Source of the DNA: Thermoplasmatales archaeon ex4484_6
GTDB taxonomy: Archaea > Thermoplasmatota > Penumbrarchaeia > Penumbrarchaeales > Penumbrarchaeaceae
Assembly: GCA_002254385.1 (NCBI GenBank)
Contig: NJDO01000038.1
Span: 1 to 15,940, forward strand
DNA: 15,940 bases
Reading direction: 5' to 3'
Positions within the stretch are counted from its first letter, which is position 1. Every line of letters starts with the position of its first letter. The position numbers and the translations under genes were made by a program. The notes under the pieces were generated by a model, which was given only the letters and a program-made list of their open reading frames with translations, did not search any database and was not told the DNA's origin. This document shows positions 7,951 to 13,900 of this stretch, one piece after another.

Positions 7951-7985
7951 CTTCCTTCAGAATATGCAGAGGCTGGAGGAAATCG

Positions 7986-9146
7986 ATGGACCGTGTGTAC
8001 CTGGATGCGGCCACCTCACTCCCTGTTCGGAGAGAGGTTCTCGAGGAAATGCTGCCCTTCTTCACCGAGCATTTCGGCAATCCGTCGTCCATTCATGAGC
8101 TGGGGAGGATTCCCAGAGAAGCCGTGGAAAGGTCCAGGGGACATGTTGCGTCCCTCATCTCGGCGGATCCTTCCGAGATCGTATTCACCTCCGGGGCCAC
8201 GGAATCCATAAATCTTGCCATGAGGGGTGTCCTCCCCTTCCTCAAGGAAAGGAGGAAGGTGATAATATCCAGTGTGGATCACATGTCGGTCCGCGCCACG
8301 GCATCGGCCCTGACATCCGGCGGATACGTTGTTGAATATCTTCCCGTGGATGATGTCGGAAGGATAGACATTGGAGCGGCGGAGAGGATGATAGATGAAG
8401 AAACGGCCGTTGTCTCGTTTCCTTTCGCTTCAAGCGAGGTGGGGACAGTGCAGCCCGCCGGAGAACTGGCATCGCTTGCGCACTCCGCGGGAGCCCTGTC
8501 CCACGTGGATCTGACAATGTCCGCTCTCCAGATGCCCGTGGATGTCGGGGAATGCGGGATTGATATGGCCACTCTCTCATCCCCCGATCTCATGGGTCCC
8601 AAGGGAGTGGGAGCCCTTTTCATCAGGAAAGGTGTGAAGATAACTTCCCTGATCAAAGGGGGCGGGCAGGAAAGGAATCTGAGAAGCGGCAGCGAGAACG
8701 TTCCCGGCATTGTCGGAATGGGAGCCGCGGCAAGGATAGCGGGGGAGAGGATGGAAGAGGACCCGGCAAGGATGAGGGTTCTCAGGGACAGATTGATAGA
8801 GGGTCTGACCTCCATCCCGGAATCATATCTCAACGGTGATCCCGAAAACAGACTGCCCAACAACGCCAACGTGAGGTTCTCGTATATCGAGGGCGAGTCG
8901 ATGCTGTTGATGCTCGACTTGAACGGAATATCGGTATCCACTGGTTCGGCATGCGCGCAGAAGACGCTCGAGGCTTCCAAGACCCTTCTTGCAATGGGTC
9001 TGAAGCATGAAGAGGCTCACGGAAGCCTGATCTTCACGCTTAATCCAACGAACACCGAACATGACATAGAAAAAGTGATAGAGGTCATGCCCGGCATAGT
9101 ATCCGAGCTGAGGGCGATGTCACCGATATACAACATGAAAGAGTGA
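7986..9146 (+). CDS. iscS: IscS/NifS-like cysteine desulfurase fold lacking the PLP-binding lysine
   Basis: A 386-residue fold-type I aminotransferase-family protein, closest by eye to IscS/NifS, the sulfur donor for Fe-S cluster assembly. Conserved are VYLDAAT (4-10), GNPSSIHELGR (31-41), SGATESINLA (69-78), H99 (which in IscS stacks on PLP), HVD with D175, GGGQERNLRSGSENV (225-239) and the persulfide cysteine in STGSAC (C323). The PLP Schiff-base lysine is absent: where IscS reads S-x-H-K-x-x-GPKG, this reads SSPDLMGPKG, with D201 at the Lys position. The pocket Gln after HVD is Met178, and the usual NNE(I/V)G reads SSEVG (149-153). The same Lys-to-Asp change is known in Archaeoglobus fulgidus IscS, which lacks desulfurase activity but forms a complex with IscU. 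I infer a structural or cysteine-ligand role here rather than catalysis. The stop sits 5 bp before the iscU ATG. Confidence 0.9.
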   Translation: MDRVYLDAATSLPVRREVLEEMLPFFTEHFGNPSSIHELGRIPREAVERSRGHVASLISADPSEIVFTSGATESINLAMRGVLPFLKERRKVIISSVDHMSVRATASALTSGGYVVEYLPVDDVGRIDIGAAERMIDEETAVVSFPFASSEVGTVQPAGELASLAHSAGALSHVDLTMSALQMPVDVGECGIDMATLSSPDLMGPKGVGALFIRKGVKITSLIKGGGQERNLRSGSENVPGIVGMGAAARIAGERMEEDPARMRVLRDRLIEGLTSIPESYLNGDPENRLPNNANVRFSYIEGESMLLMLDLNGISVSTGSACAQKTLEASKTLLAMGLKHEEAHGSLIFTLNPTNTEHDIEKVIEVMPGIVSELRAMSPIYNMKE

Positions 9147-9149
9147 TCC
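9143..9149 (+). promoter_or_regulatory. Ribosome-binding site deciding the iscU start
   Basis: GTGATCC is a perfect match to the downstream half of the archaeal anti-Shine-Dalgarno complement GGAGGTGATCC. It overlaps the iscS stop and ends two bases before the ATG at 9152, which is the expected register. It therefore favours ATG 9152 over the GTG at 9143. Confidence 0.55.
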
Positions 9150-9151
9150 GC

Positions 9152-9613
9152 ATGGAAAGACTTGAATATTCAAAGACGGTGCTCGAGCACTTCAGAAATC
9201 CCAGGAATGTGGGTGAACTTGAGGATGCCGATGCAGTCGGGACAGTGGGCAATCCCGTTTGCGGTGATATGATGGAACTCTCCATCAGGGTCGAGGATAA
9301 CAGGATAACAGATATCAAGTTCAGGACGTTCGGTTGCGCTTCCGCCATAGCGACCACTTCGATGCTGACCGAGATGGTCAAGGGAAAGACCCTGGAGGAA
9401 GCCGAGAAGCTGTCATGGGATGACGTTGTGGGAGGTCTGGAAGGCCTGCCTCCCGTGAAGGTTCACTGTTCACTTCTGGCCGTGGACGGGTTGAAGAAGG
9501 CTCTTTACGAATATTACAAATCCAGGGGAATCATACGTGAGGATCTCAATATCAAGGGTGAGAGCGAGCATGAAGAGGAGGAAGCCGTGAAGGAAAGCGG
9601 CCCTCTCGTTTGA
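9152..9613 (+). CDS. iscU: IscU-type Fe-S cluster scaffold protein
   Basis: A 153-residue scaffold on which [2Fe-2S] clusters are built before transfer to target proteins. The three ligand cysteines are present: C37 in GNPVCGD, C62 in FGCASAIA and C106 in KVHCSLLA. Asp39 of CGD is present as well; in IscU it tunes cluster release. The LPPVK motif (99-103), bound by the Hsp70 chaperone HscA in bacteria, is intact. The last 15 or so residues after the fold (GESEHEEEEAVKESGPLV) are an acidic tail not needed by the standard fold. Start: ATG 9152 is chosen over the overlapping GTG 9143. The gene is cotranscribed with the lysine-less IscS, so the pair most likely acts as a complex, as known for A. 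fulgidus. Confidence 0.95.
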   Translation: MERLEYSKTVLEHFRNPRNVGELEDADAVGTVGNPVCGDMMELSIRVEDNRITDIKFRTFGCASAIATTSMLTEMVKGKTLEEAEKLSWDDVVGGLEGLPPVKVHCSLLAVDGLKKALYEYYKSRGIIREDLNIKGESEHEEEEAVKESGPLV

Positions 9614-9663
9614 TCCGGTGTGTGTTCGAATTAACAAGGGGCTTTTCCTGGACGGATGCATCT

Positions 9664-9683
9664 TTTCCCTCACGGACGGGAAA
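9664..9683. repeat. Short inverted repeat upstream of the small membrane protein gene
   Basis: TTTCCC and GGGAAA are separated by eight bases, immediately before the TATA-like CAAATACT at 9687-9694. A second short inverted repeat, TTGGA at 9694-9698 and TCCAA at 9710-9714, overlaps the predicted transcription start. Either could be an operator; chance is not excluded. The rest of the 118-bp gap 9614-9731 shows nothing notable. Confidence 0.3.
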
Positions 9684-9686
9684 TCA

Positions 9687-9694
9687 CAAATACT
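9687..9694 (+). promoter_or_regulatory. TATA-like box of the small membrane protein gene
   Basis: CAAATACT lies about 38-45 bases before the ATG at 9732, predicting a start near 9715. GGTGG at 9721-9725 is a suitable ribosome-binding site six bases before the ATG. The promoter suggests the gene is not simply the tail of the isc operon. Confidence 0.35.
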
Positions 9695-9731
9695 TGGATG
9701 ACGTCCTAGTCCAACGTAACGGTGGTATTTG

Positions 9732-10073
9732 ATGGCCCACGGCGCACCGAGAAGAAGGAAGAAGTCCTTAGACCCCTGGAAGATCGGGGCATATCTTCTT
9801 TCCGCAGCATTCATGACCATCGGAATTTTCCTCATATTCATGGCCCTGGCCGAGGTGCTGATATACATAATCGATGTTTCCAGGTTCGGCAACAGGGGAT
9901 ATCTCGACTGGTGGTCCACACCCCTTCTAATGATACTGGTATCCATCCCGTTCTTTCTGGGATACTTCATTCTGAACCTGAACAGATATGCTTTCTATAG
10001 AAAATTGAAGGAAAGACTGAGAATAAGGGCCCCGCCGGATCACGGACATTCCATTGACGAAATGGAACTCTGA
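9732..10073 (+). CDS. Small two-pass membrane protein of unknown function
   Basis: A 113-residue protein I do not recognise. The N-terminus is strongly basic (HGAPRRRKKS). A long hydrophobic segment follows at about residues 19-47 (YLLSAAFMTIGIFLIFMALA onward). A short loop, VSRFGNRGYLDWWS, leads to a second segment at about 61-84 (LLMILVSIPFFLGYFILNLN), and a basic then acidic tail ends in DEMEL. The positive-inside rule puts both ends in the cytoplasm. ATG 9732 is preceded by GGTGG; a TTG three bases earlier is less likely. It lies 118 bp after iscU on the same strand and converges on PCNA with 47 bp between stops. No motif links it to Fe-S assembly or to replication. Confidence 0.75.
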   Translation: MAHGAPRRRKKSLDPWKIGAYLLSAAFMTIGIFLIFMALAEVLIYIIDVSRFGNRGYLDWWSTPLLMILVSIPFFLGYFILNLNRYAFYRKLKERLRIRAPPDHGHSIDEMEL

Positions 10074-10120
10074 AACCCCGAAGAACCAAATGTTCATTAC
10101 ATGATGCGGATGCCGTCATC

Positions 10121-10858
10121 TCAGGTGGATTCGATCCTGGGAGCGAGAAGGTACCGTGCGTGTCCTTTGCCTTCTGCAAATTCGAATTCTATCTTCAGGG
10201 GATAGCTGTTTCCAAGGCTGAACTCGATATCCCTGTTGGGACCTACGCCCTTCATCAGCTGTGAGAAGTAATCGAGAGAGAAAGAGCTCTTCGCCGGTTT
10301 CTCGAAATTGAGCTCCTCGTATTCCTCCCCCTTCATCAGATCGAGGGTCATCGAGGAGAGGTCCTCGGAGGATGTCATGACCAGCTTCCCCTCCGTGCAG
10401 TCGAAGGTGATGTAATCAGAAATGGAAGCGGAAACCTTCAGGCCCTTCTGGAGCTCTCCAGAGTTGAGTTTGAGACCCACGGGGAGCTGAAGGTTCGGTA
10501 CCTTCGGATCCGAGAAACCGGATGAATCGACGAGAGGCATCTTCAGTGTCAGATTTGACATGGAAACCACCAGCCTGTTGTCGGGATCCAGTTTCATCTG
10601 AACGATATCATCGCTCTTTGCCCCCTTCAGATGTTCGAGCATCCTCTCGACATTCAGGCCCAGCTCCATGGGCTCTATCTCGTACCTTTCAAAAGCATCC
10701 CTGGAGAGCGTCAGTTCCACCATGGCCACGTGAGCGGGGTCCACGGCCTTGATCTTCCACCCCTCGCTGTCGCATACCAGTTTGACCTCACCCACAATGG
10801 GAGTGAGTATCGAGAAAACACTTTTCAGAGTCTCAACCTTGACATCGACTTCGAACAT
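10121..10858 (-). CDS. pcn: DNA polymerase sliding clamp PCNA
   Basis: A 245-residue clamp, the usual length for archaeal PCNA. It forms a trimeric ring that tethers DNA polymerase, FEN1, ligase and other PIP-box proteins to DNA. Family marks are AVDPAHVAMVEL (38-49), the interdomain connector around residues 115-128 (FSDPKVPNLQLPVG), ISDYITF (146-152) and the C-terminal ARYLLAPRIEST (234-245). The ATG at 10856-10858 gives the standard N-terminus MFEVDV; an in-frame TTG two codons earlier (10862-10864) is less likely. GGGGGT lies a few bases upstream of the ATG as a moderate ribosome-binding site. The gene has its own TATA box, so it is not dependent on the large surface-protein gene before it. 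Confidence 0.97.
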   Translation of the reverse strand: MFEVDVKVETLKSVFSILTPIVGEVKLVCDSEGWKIKAVDPAHVAMVELTLSRDAFERYEIEPMELGLNVERMLEHLKGAKSDDIVQMKLDPDNRLVVSMSNLTLKMPLVDSSGFSDPKVPNLQLPVGLKLNSGELQKGLKVSASISDYITFDCTEGKLVMTSSEDLSSMTLDLMKGEEYEELNFEKPAKSSFSLDYFSQLMKGVGPNRDIEFSLGNSYPLKIEFEFAEGKGHARYLLAPRIEST

Positions 10859-10908
10859 GACCAACCCCCGAACCAGAATGTAGGATTGTTCGGTTATCAG
10901 GAAAGGCG

Positions 10909-10917
10909 ATTATATAG
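10909..10917 (-). promoter_or_regulatory. TATA box of the PCNA gene
   Basis: The minus strand reads CTATATAAT, the best TATA box in the window, about 51-59 bases before the ATG at 10858. Predicted start is near 10888, giving a leader of about 30 bases. It lies 31 bases past the stop codon of the surface-protein gene. Confidence 0.65.
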
Positions 10918-10934
10918 TTTATGTCCAGGGAGCC

Positions 10935-10947
10935 AAATCAAAAATCA
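10935..10947 (-). terminator. Possible T-rich terminator after the surface-protein gene
   Basis: Right after the stop codon the minus strand reads TGATTTTTGATTT. Archaeal RNA polymerase often terminates at short T runs without a hairpin. The site is just upstream of the PCNA TATA box, so it could insulate the two genes. The T run is only five bases long, so the call is tentative. Confidence 0.35.
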
Positions 10948-13900
10948 TCATTCCTCGGCAGGAAATACGGAACCGGAGGGTTCCCTCCCTTTTTTCCGGG
11001 CGATGAAGCTCCTGCCCAGGGAGATGAGAATTGCCGCTGAGGATATCAGGAGCAGCGGAATGAAGGGTTGGGTGAAGATGTTGTGAGCATACCCTTCGCC
11101 GTACGATTCGCTCTCGGTCAAGGGGATGACAATCCCTTCATAGGACCTGTCTCCCGAGATGAAACCGATGGATACCCGGCCTTCTCCTTCCCGGACCCCC
11201 ATCCCGAAGTCAAAATGGACAGTGCCGTCGAAACCGGGGGGAATGCTCTCCGACTCTCTACAGCTGGACGACCCTTCATCCGCAACCACGAATATCATCA
11301 GATCCTCATGCCCTTCCCACCTGACATCCAGTGATATTCCGCATTCCATGTTGTTCCTGTCGATCCTCGTGAGGGATGCCCTCCGGACCTCGAGGTCAAG
11401 ATCATCCAAGATCGTAGCTCCCCAATCATGTTCGAACATACCTTTCAGATATCCTGCGGTCTCGGGCGAATCGATGAGTATGCCCACCTCCCTGTTCTCC
11501 AGGCAGGATGTCGGCCCCCAGTTGAACGAGGAAAGCCATACCTGCCTTCCGTCGAACAGGGCACCCTTGTTGTGCAGCAGGGCGATCTCCCTTTCTCCGT
11601 CCATGAAGGGAATCGGGAGGGACCTCACCTTCAGGCTATCTTCGATATCGAGCTCTCCCGCGATTGTATTCAACCATTTCACAAGGGGGTCCGAGTCCCT
11701 CTCACCATCACCGTTGAAATCGGAACCGTCGAGAAGTATTCTCACCTTCACACCTCTTGCAGCGGCCCGTACGAGTTCGTTGATGTAGGGATTGGTGACA
11801 GGGGATGTTCCTGCATCGACATCCCATTCTTTCAGGGCCCCTTCCGTTGGCTTGACCCCTCCGAGGTCGAAATTCATTGAAAGGTCGAGTAGTTCCATGT
11901 CGATGGAGCTCCTGGCGTTCCTTATGCTCTCGATGAGGGGATTTCCCGGTAGAGAGAGATGGTCGGGGGAAATGAGTATCTGACCGGTGGACGCCTTCTC
12001 CACTTCGAAAGGAGAGGTATTCTCCATTCCTCCGCATTCTCCGTAAACGGAGCCGAACCAATCGGTTTCCGCATCCTCCATGTCCCGATCCGGATTGTTG
12101 GGAATCATGTCAGCCCCCGCCCAATCCGATCCGAACACCCTCTCGAGGTCCGAGGCGATGCCCTGTGATTCGACAGCGATCACCCATCCCCTTGTCGAGC
12201 CCGTTCCGCAGCCTTTCCTCGGGAATGAAGTGTCCTTGAAATTGTCACTTGATATGAGGGCCCTTTCTCCGTCCGCAACGATGTATTTGGCATGATCATA
12301 CCTGTACCTGTCCCTGATATCCTCCGGGATGTCGTTGCTCATCCATCTGACCTCCACACCACCCTCGGTTAGCATATCGGCCGCCAGTTCGGAAAAAGAG
12401 GTTGTCCCTCCAACAGGTCCCCCTTCCAGGATGACCTTCACCTCCACTCCTCTCTGGGCGGATCCCACTAGGGATGCGGCTATCCACCTTGAGGTGAGCT
12501 CGTACACGTTGACATGGATGCTGTTCCTTGCCCCCGATATCATCTCATCCAGAAGTTCGCTTCCCGACTCTGGGCAGACACCCACCTTCATCGAGGTGAT
12601 TGCCCTGGTACCGAAAGGTCCGATCTCCGACTGGCCGGGATAGAGAGGACGGACCGAGACCCAATCCCCTGCACCGTTAACCTCCGGAACACCGATCCCG
12701 TTCCATGTGAGCTTCCTGTGCAGTATCCTGCCCCATCCCGGAGCGGGTACGGCTTCACCGCTCCAGCTTCCTCCTATGCAGTGGGGCCACAGGTTCTTCC
12801 ATTCCGTTCCACCGTATGGTACCACATCGATGACCCTTCCGTAACGGTCCCTCAATGCCACGGAATCGTTGCTGTTCGCGAGTCTGAGGTCCCCGCTGCA
12901 GACCCTCATGATCGGTCCCGAAGTCGAGTTGAAAAGGGACAGGTCCGGGGGAACACCGAACTGGAAACGGAAAGCACCGTGGTCCCTGGCCAACCAGAGG
13001 CAGTCCCCCGGAAGAATAACGGTACCCTCCGGGAGCCTTGCCACGCCGTCGGAGGATAACCCCATTCCCTCGTCATCCGTCAGATAGTATCCGGATATAT
13101 CCAATGGATCGTCTCCGAGGTTCATGATGCGAACCGCTTCGTCGGGATCATCCCTCAGATAGGTATCGAAGTAGATCCTGTCCAGGATAACATCCCCGTC
13201 GGTTCCGTCCGGATCCATAAACATTGCGTCATCAGCGGCACCCGCGGGAAGAAAGCCGTAGGGTAAGGGGGACCTGCCCGTTTCAAAGGGCCATATGATG
13301 TCGTTCCTTCCCCCCTCATCCCCCGTCAAAATGACGACCCAGCAGGGGATCCCCGAATGGGGGTCCTCCATTACAGAAAGAGCCAACCCTCCATCCCATA
13401 TCCACACATTGTTTCCGGGGACTTCGCTGATGGAGGGTCCTTCCAGTGCCACGTCCGGTTCGGACCCCGACGCATGGAGGACATCCATCAACGCTGCGGT
13501 TCTCGAGAGCAGGTCCTCACCAAGAGCTCCGGGGTCCAGGCAGTGTCTGCCATCTTGGACGAGCTCCTTCTCCCGGGAGATCATCTCCACTGCGGACATG
13601 TCCTTGACCCTGCAGTTCCCGTCTCCCAGTACCAGATCCAGTGAGACACCGGAGCGAAGGAACTCTCCCAATGTCGTCATATCGAGGGGCCCTCTTTCAT
13701 GGAGCACCTCGAGATCGGCTGCCGGACCCACGAATGAGGAAGGGTCCACTCCCCATCCCATGATGGTCCGGACCTCGTGATATTCACTGTCACGAAGGGT
13801 CCCCGGATCCATCGTGTTGTTCATGAAAGGGACAACCGGTCGAACGGAATCCAGCAGGTGCGAGGGATCATACCAGTCAGCGTTCAGGAGAAAGGTCCCG

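Noticed and set aside
7935..7985. Upstream ATG extending the IscS-like protein by 17 residues
   Set aside because: It would start before the TATA box at 7944-7950; the ATG at 7986 has GGAGG at ideal spacing and gives the family's normal N-terminus.
8279..8980. Leftward open frame of 233 codons inside iscS
   Set aside because: Shadow of the IscS-like gene, with no promoter or domain of its own.
9664..9683. Stem-loop as an intrinsic terminator of the isc operon
   Set aside because: The stem is only six pairs with no T run after it, and archaeal termination does not generally need hairpins; an operator is as likely as chance.
10859..10864. TTG start extending PCNA by two residues
   Set aside because: The ATG at 10858 gives the standard PCNA N-terminus.
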